From: Siphonodentalium dalli | Lineage: Eukaryota; Mollusca; Scaphopoda; Gadilida; Siphonodentaliidae | Reading direction: 5' to 3' | DNA length: 64,000 bases | Assembly: GCA_032622095.1 (NCBI GenBank) | Contig: CP136063.1 | Span: 36,180,106-36,244,105, forward strand | Shown: in pieces, positions 34,742 through 45,068 of the stretch | Position numbering within the stretch: position 1 is the first letter of the stretch | How the letters are laid out: each line of letters starts with the position of its first letter | Notes under the pieces: model-generated | Databases searched by the model: none | What the model saw: the letters and a program-made list of their open reading frames with translations, nothing else | Told to the model about the DNA's origin: nothing | Program-made: the position numbers and the translations under genes

Positions 34742-35636
34742 CGGATCACTAAACATATTAGATTCACAGAAAATAAAAAATTACGTCAAGACAATAGGTA
34801 AACAAAAAGTGCATACGTTGCCCGACACTATATTAATTTCCGAAAATGAACAACTAAATGTACCTACCAATATCGAAGAAATGCAAAAAGAGGACCATAT
34901 TATATCAGACATAATTCGCAAATTAAAATCCGATAAACCACCCGAAAAGATAACAAAGCAATATATATTGAAAGACGGAATTCTATACTATATGTCTGTA
35001 TTTAATGAGCAAGCATCGCAACGCATTTATGTCCCGGAAAAGCTGACTAAGCAGATAATTTCTGAATATCATATCGTCGGTCATTATGGATCCCAACGAA
35101 TGTACCATACCATACGTTTGCGATATTATTGGCCACGAATGTTCCCAATGATAGTCAGTTTCGCCAACAATTGCCACATTTGTAAACAAAGAAATCAAAA
35201 CACTGCCCGTATTCCAAATCAAATGACGGACATACCGAGCCGACCAGGGGAAATGATCGCGATAGATTTAATGAGAAAATTTAACCCACCCACAGCCAGC
35301 GGCAATTCCTACATTGTAACGGTCATAGATTTATTCAGTTTACACAAAATGGCATATGCGCTCCCCACAAAACATGCCGAAGTGGTCGCTGAAAGACTTA
35401 TGACTCAGTATTTCACCATATTTGGTTATCCCGCTTGTCTGGTCTCAGATAATGGGAGTGACGTATGCAGTGAGGTCTTCAAAATAATATCTAACTACTA
35501 TGTTATTCAGCATCGCAAGACCTCGTATTATAGTCCATTCAGTAATGGATCAAGCGAACGATCTCATCGCGACTACAATGGAATATTAGCCAAATTAACT
35601 GAAGGAAATCCAACATCATGGGACCTCATTCAATAG
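34602..35636 (+). pseudogene. pol: pol, integrase zinc-binding and catalytic core
   Basis: Only the part after about 34735 is integrase. The earlier codons overlap RNase H in another frame. It shows an H-x3-H (HIVGH) and C-x2-C (CHIC) zinc-binding region, then a DDE core: IAIDLM (first Asp), VSDNGSD (second Asp) and SNGSSERSHRD (Glu). It stops at a TAG (35634-35636), where related proteins would continue, so the end is a nonsense mutation. The domain would insert element cDNA into chromosomes. Confidence 0.85.
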
Positions 35637-36446
35637 TTACTAGAGAAGCAGCACTTCGCATTTCAATTAGTTAAACAAAATATGAAACAAGTCAAGACGA
35701 AACGAAACGAAAACAGTAAAGGTAAAATACCGGAATTTCCCATAGGTTCCCAGGTCTATGTTAAGAATCACAGACAAACCCATAAACTAGGTATGAAATA
35801 TGATCCATTTTGGGTGATAATTAAATAAACAGGACCAGTTTCATATGTGATTCGTAATCAAATTACAGGCAGTTTATCTAAAAGTCATGCCAAACATTTC
35901 AAATTAGCGACGACTAAATGGCATACACCACAATTACAGGAGAACCAGAAAGTTCGAAAAAGCAGATTTGTATTCCCACATAATTCATCAACACAAAGCT
36001 CAGATGCTGACATCTCGAGTAATAGTAACAATTCGGACACCGAAAATGAGAACCGCGAAACAGCCCCCTTAACACAGTTAATACGACAAAACCGCGTCAT
36101 CCGGGACGGATCGGATTCAAATGAACCAGTGCCCCTACCAGAGATGGCACATAAGTTAATAGCATCAAAACGCGAACATGAAAAACAATCATTTTCATCA
36201 ACCGAACCATACAACCCTTATGATATGCTAACTCAAAACGATGAAGCAAAAATGTACAATGCAAGTTCATCAACCGAGCCATACAATCCGTATGACATGT
36301 CAACCCAACAATTAGTACAACAAAACAAGCGTAAAAGCAAGTCCAGTTGCGATACACATAACATGTCAACCGAAAATTATGATCCTTTCGATATAACCAC
36401 TCAAACCGACAAAAATAGCACAGACGAACAGAGCATGTCGATATAG
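35637..36446 (+). pseudogene. pol: pol, integrase C-terminal GPY-like domain and tail
   Basis: Same frame as the integrase core after the stop. It reads GSQVYVKN, MKYDPFWVIIK, a TAA (35825-35827), then TGPVSYVIRNQ. This is the shape of the GPY/F domain of gypsy integrases, interrupted by a stop. From 35847 the frame is open for about 199 codons. The far end is a Ser/Thr/Asn-rich tail with three imperfect repeats: STEPYNPYDMLTQ, STEPYNPYDMSTQ and STENYDPFDITTQ. No chromodomain is seen. Confidence 0.75.
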
Positions 36447-36718
36447 GAAAATTAAATATTTAAACAACTACCATAATTAGATAACATACATAATCATAAA
36501 AGCAACTAACCTCATAAACTCAACTCTATATCCAAAAGCACGAAACGAAAACAGCTCACACATGTATAAACTTTAACTGAATAAAACTCAACAACTTAAC
36601 TCCAGGAAACAAACTGACAAAGTAAAAATTACCAATTTCTAACAAAGACGACCAGATCTATACCGCGCGAAATGCAACGAATATTATTGGACAATCTCGA
36701 CCTATCATAAATAAATAG
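36447..36718 (+). other. 3' untranslated remainder of the gypsy element
   Basis: A-rich non-coding DNA between the pol stop and the inserted LTR element. It has no purine-rich tract of the usual kind and no LTR copy. The last four bases, ATAG (36715-36718), are the target duplication of the next element. Confidence 0.5.
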
Positions 36719-37150
36719 TGTGAGATAACTACCCATTATAATCTCACAACTTGATTCAAACTATACGAATGTCCCAATATATAAAACCCCAAACTCAGAT
36801 ATTCGTGTTCGGTTCTCGAAACCTCACACGTCTTATTCTCAGCGAAGATATACACACAATGAAGATGGCTCCCAAATATGGGCAAGGGAAATGCCCATAA
36901 CGAAGGAACCAATCCCGATGTGTATTGCCAAACGCCTCATCTAATATGCGTCCCAAATAGTATATAAGAGACAACCACATCCCATCACCTCATGCTTTTC
37001 CTATTCCACTTCCGAGCCTCTAATACGTAGAGGCTCGACTATTCTAACACTAGGATCATCGATTGTCATATTTGTATACACTGCTTGTATCTTATTCACG
37101 ACGTAATAAAGACTTGTACCTATATATATCTATGTGTCCATTACCTCACA
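36719..37150 (+). repeat. 5' LTR of the LARD-type element
   Basis: Contains TATATAAG at 36961-36968 and AATAAA at 37105-37110. A perfect 10-bp stem, CGAGCCTCTA/TAGAGGCTCG (37013-37037, loop of 5), lies about 45 bp after the TATA box and so in the transcript's first bases. A second hairpin, TATGGGC..GCCCATA, is at 36877-36899. The short minus-strand frame in it has no motif. Confidence 0.9.
36961..36968 (+). promoter_or_regulatory. TATA box in the LARD 5' LTR
   Basis: TATATAAG, with an AATAAA about 140 bp downstream within the same LTR. The distance to the LTR end (about 190 bp) resembles that in the gypsy LTR. Confidence 0.6.
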
Positions 37151-37159
37151 TAGTATTAA

Positions 37160-37190
37160 TGATGCCGTGAACAGTTCTGCGTCTCACTAC
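37160..37190 (+). promoter_or_regulatory. primer-site candidate and leader block shared with gypsy
   Basis: tgatgccgtgaac starts 10 bases after the LTR, in register with TGGTACCGT of the gypsy leader. 37172-37190 matches gypsy 30158-30176 at all 19 positions. The first part has diverged, and TGA instead of TGG would weaken pairing with a tRNA CCA end. Confidence 0.5.
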
Positions 37191-37212
37191 TACACAGCTT
37201 GAAGTCTCAGCT

Positions 37213-37300
37213 ACTAGACGACCATTGCCAAGATAGATACTAGACGACCACTGCCAAGATACATACTAGACGACCACATACAAGATACATACTAGACCAA
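37213..37300 (+). repeat. four 26-bp tandem repeats in the LARD leader
   Basis: The word actagacgaccactgccaag recurs with a 26-bp step at 37213, 37239, 37265 and 37291 (the last is partial). Its place corresponds to the tandem repeats in the gypsy leader, although the sequences differ. Confidence 0.85.
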
Positions 37301-40300
37301 CGCATCAATCAACGGCCAACAAACCAGACAATCTCAACCACGACTCAACCACGGGAACACAGCCTGATGATATTGGCAGATCCGCGGTGATCACCAATAT
37401 TCTCGCGTTTAGAATTATAGAAAATACGACATCACTCACAGACACGTACAATTTCAACCACACTGAATTCTCCGACATAGATACTCACGTTTTCGCCACG
37501 TTCGCGGACACAGCTTATTCAACTATATACAGTCCACAGCGCTTCTCCAGATATAACCATTCAGTACGTCTCGAACAGAGTTTCATCAACCACAGCTAGA
37601 TTACACCGTTAATCCAACAATAAACACTCACACACTTTCGCGGACACAGATCCAGCCACAGACTACATGTTCTCCGCATATAAACATTCACACACGGTTC
37701 CGGACACACTTTGGTCACACACAAACTCACATCTACAAAACATTCGTTAGCTCACCTACCAGTTCCAGTATAGACATTCATCTCTACAGATTCATGCACA
37801 TCATTATTCTTGGAAATCTGGTGAGTGACCGTTCACTTTATCATTGCTGCCACATACACTTTGCACACCCATTGAAACACCCATTTCCCCATTTCATCCA
37901 TGCACATGCGTTGGAACAAAACAAAGACACCTTTATTATACAACAATATACACTTACACAACATTTAACCGCCAAAAAAAAAAAAACATAAAAGCCGTAC
38001 ATATTGTGATAATTCGCGTTAAATACAATCCAAGAAAACAAATTATTCTCCATTAAACTCTTTAATTATATCGAACCATACACCGCCATACATCGACAAC
38101 ACAGGTGCACCATGCAAAAAAAATAAATAATAATAATATAATTAACGCAAACCAGAAACGCTCTCCATTTAAGCCATCGCATTAAAACAGCTAACCTGCC
38201 ACGTGCACACAACTAACACGCGAACTGGACTTCACTTTAATGTACTAAACAACCTTCCACGTGATGCGCAACATATACACACATCATGTCATTCACGGGC
38301 AATAAAACACCACTCTGGTATAAAACGCGCAACTTTTCACATTAAAATTAAATTTAATAAGGCGTATTTCATATGAAATACGAATTAAATAAATACGAAT
38401 TAGTTAAGTTATAATGCAAACTAGCTTCAAAACAAAACATTCGGCAAACATTTCGCTGCCCATGAAACATAGCCGTATCATGCAGTTAGAATGCGATACG
38501 AGGCATTACATATCTAGATATAACTTATGGTAACTTCAATACCTCACAATCACTAATTTTAGATAGTGTACATGATTTTTATTAGTTTTATATAAAACAG
38601 GTTTTACAAAGGCAGAACAAACGACACCTTCTCCCATCCAACCCCTTAGACATAGAGACAGGCACCCTGTCAGCTCACGGCATGAACTTGCCAAAAAGCG
38701 AAAATCTTTACCCATCATGCCAGTGGCATGGTCATTTAGCATATATATCAAACAGGGCACTATCTCGTTTCCCAAATCTCTAATTCAATTCTCGATAACA
38801 GGTGTACGTTGATGAGTCATCATCGACTCAAGCCTCGGAGCAATTAAACTCAATTAGCATGTAATATGACGACTGACACTCAGCGTCTTTGACCAATCGA
38901 TCACGTGCGGCTCGTGCCAACCTGTCAATCATGGCTTCTGGCATGTGCCATCTACGCGTCCATAACATTGATGGGTTTTCCATATGGCAAGTGAAAATTA
39001 TGGAAATCAGGAACTCAGTTTGCGTCTTCATTGCTTCAAATATGCTTGACTCAATAATATAATCCGCGACATAGCATACGCACGGCCGCAAAGCACACGC
39101 ATATATATCAAGCACAGTCCCGTATCCATCTAGATGCCTCATCTATACATATCCCGACCCCAAAATTACCCCCCCCCCTCCCTTCGCTCGGCCAGCACAA
39201 ACATCACCATTTTTATAAATTAATCAATTAAAATGACCCTCGATATCGAAATCATTTCTGCTAGTTTCTCGCTGACATATAAAGTTGCGTCCCCAATCGT
39301 AATGTAAATATTTACAATTGATCATAGTTAAATGATATTTGTTATGGATAGTTAAATTATATTTGTTATGGGGTTAAATCGTCCATTTTGTTGAAATTTT
39401 CCCCAAACTTAGTAGAAGGTGACATTGCCCAGGTTGGCATAGCACCTGAGTAGTAACTTATCAGTAACCCATCAAATTCTGCCAACGAGAAATCTCCAAA
39501 AACAAATTTATTTCACTGCTCGCATAAATGTTTAAATATATAAAGCCGGACACACTAATTATCTATCATTCATTCCGTAAGCTTTTCTCCCTCGTCATAT
39601 ACAGGGACCCGGCCAATTTAACATGCCGATGCTTTCAAGTATCATATTTCTCATTACATTCATAGCAATTAGTTACAAGTTATAAATGGGTCTCACACAA
39701 TCATGCAGAGAATACGTTCGAAACTCGGCTCCATTTGATGCCAATGCAATCACGTGTTACCCATCAATTCACCACCAGGCTCCGTTTATATCAGCGATTC
39801 GCTTCGAATGTTAAGGAAGTTACCCACAGACACACTGTACGATACAAACCCATAATGGCAGATCACGTGATCAATGCCGGAAATTACCCATTATAATTCA
39901 AGAATAGATACATTAACCCAAACGTTACCGTCTTCATACCCGAGGAATCATTGTAAAATCACATGGAAATTAATATTGATTCTCAAAATGGCTTACCCGA
40001 TTTTATATTAATTAATTAACCCTTTAACACTAGCATTTTTTAAAAATCACAAATATTACCTCCGACCAATATACAGGAAAACAAATAAAACTTTTAAACA
40101 AACATTAGCTAACTTATATTTAGTCCTCAGCATATCTTTTATATAGTGTACCTGCGATTATAGGACATTCATCAGTGTGCATTGAGACGCCATTTGCTCT
40201 TAAAAGCAAATCAAGGTCATTATAGACAGATCAACAATCCAATAAATCATTTATATTATTCATAAATATCTTCATAACTGACCAACCCGTGAATCAAACG

Positions 40301-41239
40301 GTTGGATACATGTATACACGAAGTTAAGAGTGTATACTCCACATATCATTTTAATATATACACGCCAACAATTTATTGGCATTAATGACATATTCATAAC
40401 TGATCAACCCCGTAATCAAACCATGACGCAAATATACGACGCTGCTAAAACGATTATAATATATGTATACACTAAGTCATAGTGTCTACTCACACATCAC
40501 ATTGACATATTTAATAATTGTAGAGTATAGAGTATAGAGTACTCATCTTCATGATAACAAAACTCGTTCTCATGATTATTAGGTCAATGCAATACGAGCG
40601 CATATACTTTAAGCCAGTCAGATGTCTGACAAATTGCTCGTGTAAATATATATATACTGATTGTGCTAAGGCACGACACACGATACCTTTACTCGCAATG
40701 TTCGAATAATAACATAACAATAACGGTGGGAGTATACACCTACCTCAAATCACTGCATCTCACCAACCATTCGCTAAAGCATTACCCTGCCTTACGCCGA
40801 TAATCGCGAAATTATGATTTCATTAGAAATCAATTCATAAGCGACGAATTATGCCAAAACGAGACTGCAAAAATGTCAGACATAAGTACACAATAATACG
40901 ATGCGCACCAGTTAACTACATACATTGAACACTCTCACCCACCCATGAAAACACTTTATATGCACCTAACGTGCTAATAATCACATACTCACCCTATTAT
41001 TGCCACAACATAATCATTAGTCGCATATCTCATAACGCGCAGCCCCCCCCCCCATGCAAACATGTCAAATATCCCACGAACCTACTGCTACAATAGCGCT
41101 CTTTATATATTAAGCGCAATCATGTGCTTAATATATTAAACACAATTATACGCGAAGTGCACCATATACATATATCATCTCTATCACCAATAATAAGACA
41201 CAACTTTAATATAACAAAACAAAAAAGACCCCTAAAAAC
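37301..41239. other. LARD interior, first part, non-coding
   Basis: AT-rich DNA without gag or pol motifs. Two minus-strand frames, 39142-38828 (104 codons) and 38775-38536 (79 codons), lie in line but in different frames. I do not recognise either. Segments at about 40255-40360 and 40375-40500 are diverged direct copies (cataactga.caacccgt.aatcaaac and gtatacac.aagt..agtgt.tac). C-runs occur at about 39169 and 41043. Confidence 0.5.
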
Positions 41240-41740
41240 CCGCCACAAAAACGCTCTTTATTATAGAGCGATTGGTACATAAGCCACGGCATTTCTCCCG
41301 TCAACAACCCATTCCCCAATCCCTACCTCATTTTACGGACAGTTGTCCGACCTTATTTGAGGCCATGAAACCATAACTACCGCCACAAACGCTCTTTATT
41401 ATAGAGCGATTGGTACATAAACCACGGCATTTCTCCCATCAACAACCCATTCCCCAATCCCTACCTCATTTTACGGACAGTTGTCCGACCTTATTTGAGG
41501 CCATGAAACCATAAATACCGCCACAAACGCTCTTTATTATAGAGCGATTGGTACATAAACCACGGCATATCTCACATCAACAACACTTTTCCCAATCCCT
41601 ACCTCATTTTACGGACATTCGTCCGACCTTATTTGAGGTCATGACACCCTAAAACTGCCACTAAACGCCTTTTATTATATGGCGTGTAGAATATTAACCA
41701 CGGCATGCATCACCCAGATATTCACTATTTCCCAATCCTA
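41240..41740 (+). repeat. 138-bp tandem repeat in the LARD interior, about 3.5 copies
   Basis: ACGCTC begins at 41251, 41389 and 41527, with a variant ACGCCT at 41665, a 138-bp step. Each unit has the hairpin CGCTCT-ttattat-AGAGCG, then ggtacataaaccacggcat, ccaatccctacctcatttta and ttgtccgaccttatttgagg. The first three copies are very alike and the fourth is diverged. Confidence 0.9.
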
Positions 41741-43747
41741 ATATGAAAGTCCGAACGAAAGTCCCCCCCCCGCCCCCACACCCCCCTTCCCCCACAAAAT
41801 TTTATTTCACCCGCTCTCAAGCAATATCTCTTCGAGGCATCTACACATAATGTCCAATGATAAATTAACACACTAAACATCATCTAATAATCAGATTATA
41901 ACAATACTAGCAAGTCCAGTGTGCATCGGTGCACAGTGCACACAGGGCTAAACTTGCTTTCCTCAAACAACAAAAAATAAATACAATAAAAATATGTTAC
42001 ACAAGTATCATATCAATAAATAGGAATATTTCAACATAAACTAATAACATAAACAAACATTACCCAGCCAATTTATCTGCCTCATAACATAACCAAAACT
42101 ATCCATAAAATATGGGCAAGGGAAATGCCCATAACGTACATGTTAACGGCCAATCAAGGCCTAATTAACTTAACATGTAACCTATAACACACGACAAACG
42201 TGTGTACACAGTTACCCATCAAATCCTCATATACCATTCCCCATCCAATTCCCATGATACCCGAACGCCCTTCCACAAGAAAATCTCCAAATACAACGTA
42301 CATGTTAACGGCCAATCAAGGCCCAGTTAACTTAACATGTATATAACACACAGTGCACAATCGTGCATAAAAATCCCAAATACATGTACAGAGCTAACTG
42401 AAGCTCACTCTTACATACATGTAACGCGCAATACACGGACCACACATGCATCTATATCGTGCATAAAACAAAAATCCAATACACGTGAACACGAAATTCA
42501 CGTACAAACTTCACCCAATACCGCCGCTTACCAAAATGTGCATATACAGTGCCAAAATAGGCCCACCATGTGCACTTTATCCCAAACGACACAAATATTG
42601 TCAGTCCTTAAGCAATATTTATCATATTCTTCCCTACCCCATATATTATTGTCAAATATACTTGCCAATGATTAACTGTCATTAATAACATATTCATATA
42701 CGCCCTATATCGGATCTTATAACTAAAATTAACACATGTCCAACATCAGTTCATACTACCATTACTATTCATTAAGGCCAAACGATGTATAGAACCCACG
42801 TATATAGAAGCATCAAGTTTCTTCATCCAAATCCCACACACGTACAATCATCGAGTTGTTCCAATAGGACAACGGAATACAAATTTCCGATATAATTTGT
42901 CCAGGAACAAAATATCACGTCACGAACACATTTTGTTCAAATATATCAATACAATTAAATAGGAACATACACTTACCATTCATATACAATGCTACCTATA
43001 TAGATCACCATGCAATGATAATATTTTTTATTTATATAAAGGCATATCCCCCTGTACATATAAACACACGCAACTTCACATATACAGCCAGACTTATATG
43101 ACTCATCACACATGGGTTCGATAAGACTAAAGGACGCGACATTCGTATCTAATATCAATAAAATTGAAAGCTACTAGCAAATGCCAATCAGTTCGGCTAT
43201 CGTCGATATGATATATGTCAAACACGCGCGCTCCAAATATATTTAATTATATATATACTTATATACTTCACCACATCATTTTCCATAAGGGGCATATTTC
43301 TACCCCAAATATCGTTACTGCGAAAATGTCTGAACAGCTGCAACAAAGCAACGCTATATTATGACACGATAGGCTGTGAAATATAAGCATCAAGAAACAG
43401 ATCAATTAACATGCCACGAGCACAATCTCATAAACACACGTGTTCTTAACAAGATGAATCACCAAACCAATACGCTACACTCCAGCCAAAAGGTCAACTT
43501 GACCCCAACACATTCATATCTAAAATTATAAATATGCGCAAACATTTACAGCAATGGTAAAAACGAATTGTCTCTCATCATAATTTATTTCACCATTTTA
43601 TTATTGAATGCATTGTTATTATATGTACGTCTATTACCAATGTGCTACAATTTCAGCCTCATCCACATTACATGATCACCATTACCCCAGTTAGGTCCAT
43701 AATTTTGATGTTACATAAGATTTTCCGCTGCGCTAAAAATCTTACAC
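41741..43747. other. LARD interior, second part, non-coding
   Basis: No recognised gene. A C-rich run lies at 41762-41800. At 42112-42138 the LTR hairpin atatgggcaagggaaatgcc occurs again. The word cgtacatgttaacggccaat, followed by caaggcc and acttaacatgta, is duplicated at about 42136-42179 and 42297-42341. Confidence 0.55.
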
Positions 43748-43757
43748 GGGTAGGGGA
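43748..43757 (+). promoter_or_regulatory. polypurine tract candidate of the LARD element
   Basis: GGGTAGGGGA lies four bases before the 3' LTR, where plus-strand DNA synthesis would be primed. Confidence 0.6.
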
Positions 43758-43761
43758 CATA

Positions 43762-44193
43762 TGTGAGATAACTACCCATTATAATCTCACAACTTGATTC
43801 AAACTATACGAATGTCCCAATATATAAAACCCCAAACTCAGATATTCGTGTTCGGTTCTCGAAACCTCACACGTCTTATTCTCAGCGAAGATATACACAC
43901 AATGAAGATGGCTCCCAAATATGGGCAAGGGAAATGCCCATAACGAAGGAACCAATCCCGATGTGTATTGCCAAACGCCTCATCTAATATGCGTCCCAAA
44001 TAGTATATAAGAGACAACCACATCCCATCACCTCATGCTTTTCCTATTCCACTTCCGAGCCTCTAATACGTAGAGGCTCGACTATTCTAACACTAGGATC
44101 ATCGATTGTCATATTTGTATACACTGCTTGTATCTTATTCACGACGTAATAAAGACTTGTACCTATATATATCTATGTGTCCATTACCTCACA
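43762..44193 (+). repeat. 3' LTR of the LARD-type element
   Basis: Same length as the 5' LTR and no difference seen on reading both in full. It carries the same TATA box, hairpins and AATAAA signal. It is followed by ATAG, the target duplication. Confidence 0.9.
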
Positions 44194-44197
44194 ATAG

Positions 44198-45068
44198 CAC
44201 CCTGTCGTAAAAAGACACAATACAAAGAGAGAATTGTCATCGCGCAAAACCAGGACTGCCAGACCATGTGCAGTGCATGTAACACGATATGGCAATCACA
44301 CACGCACCAAGTGGGTGACATATTTCTTTTCAACAACCCGCCCAGATGCACAAAATCGAGGCTTAATTAATCAAAGAAACCGATCTGAACTATACAAAGT
44401 GGGTTGGCCAATAATACAGAAATTTAACGCCATGTACCCGTATATATCACGCACATGGCCCCCTCACAGCAAGGCAATATTTCATCTCCAGGAAGTTAAC
44501 ACCTGGCGGCCAACACGCTTTATTATCGCCTCAATCAACAATTCGGGAGACGCGAATAACTTCGGCCTCTTCAAATTTCAGGCGAATCGCATGCATTAAT
44601 TTAAATGCTAAATCAAAGCAAGAAACATGAAGCATTTCCACTCATACAAGTTTAGATGCCAAGTTCATAATTTGTCAGACAGTTTTGCCTCATTAGCACT
44701 CAGATAATAGCATGTGTCACGACGGACACATATACTAATTAAATTATTCATGCCCCATCTTCGGAATAATTATCACAGACACCGAATAAGCAATTACGTC
44801 ATAATGAATCGTGTTAATAACCCCAACGGTAAACCCATAATTTGATATCATACACTTAATCACGCGTAGTTACCACCCTGTGTTCAATCCAATGCAATAG
44901 CGACGATTCATGCGCAAAATCATCTGGGGAAGTGTCTATTCGCCATCGGATGGCAAATAGCGATTCTACCGATATGCGCTATTTGCCATCCGATGGTATT
45001 TTAAATAAAAGAAAACATATCATATCATCACAATACGCTATTATAACGAGGATTCCTACCGCCTTCGT
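44198..45068. other. spacer between the LTR element and the satellite
   Basis: If the LARD inserted into the gypsy, this could be gypsy 3' DNA or older host sequence. It has no copy of the gypsy LTR. A 121-codon plus-strand frame (44234-44599) begins at TTG, not ATG, and shows no motif that I know. A satellite-like hairpin lies at 44943-44996. Confidence 0.45.
44943..44996. repeat. 20-bp perfect hairpin of satellite-like sequence
   Basis: 44943-44962 pairs perfectly with 44977-44996 around a 14-base loop. The arm contains GGATGGCAAATA, a 12-base word of the 165-bp satellite monomer, so two inverted monomer fragments seem to have fused about 75-125 bp outside the array. Confidence 0.8.

Larger units (their letters stand above)
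29665..36718 (+). mobile_element. Ty3/gypsy LTR retrotransposon, decayed and lacking its 3' LTR
   Basis: Order: 5' LTR (29665-30135), leader with primer-binding candidate and tandem repeats, gag (30672-31877), frameshift signal, then pol with protease, reverse transcriptase, RNase H and integrase, in gypsy order (integrase last). Pol carries frame breaks at about 32600, 34330 and 34735 and stops at 35634 and 35825, so the copy cannot move by itself. No envelope-like frame is seen. A second LTR element sits at 36719. No copy of the 5' LTR could be found after it, so the 3' LTR appears lost or truncated. Confidence 0.85.
36719..44193 (+). mobile_element. large non-autonomous LTR element (LARD-type), recent insertion
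   Basis: Two 432-bp LTRs (36719-37150 and 43762-44193), between which I see no difference by eye, enclose 6611 bp. The LTRs begin TGTGAG and end CTCACA. An exact 4-bp target duplication, ATAG, lies at 36715-36718 and 44194-44197. A purine-rich tract (43748-43757) precedes the 3' LTR, and a leader with primer-site candidate follows the 5' LTR. The interior has no gag or pol motif and no frame over 112 codons. Complete ends with no coding interior define a large retrotransposon derivative. Identical LTRs imply very recent insertion. Confidence 0.88.

Noticed and set aside
36795-36980. 61-codon frame in both LTRs of the LARD element
   Set aside because: It is the same LTR sequence read twice and spans the TATA box and a hairpin. 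Nothing suggests translation.
36719-37150. This LTR as the 3' LTR of the gypsy element
   Set aside because: It does not resemble the gypsy 5' LTR, and the ATAG duplication pairs it with the LTR at 43762-44193 instead.
44234-44599. 121-codon frame after the 3' LTR as an envelope-like gene
   Set aside because: It starts at TTG and has no signal peptide, membrane segment or known motif.
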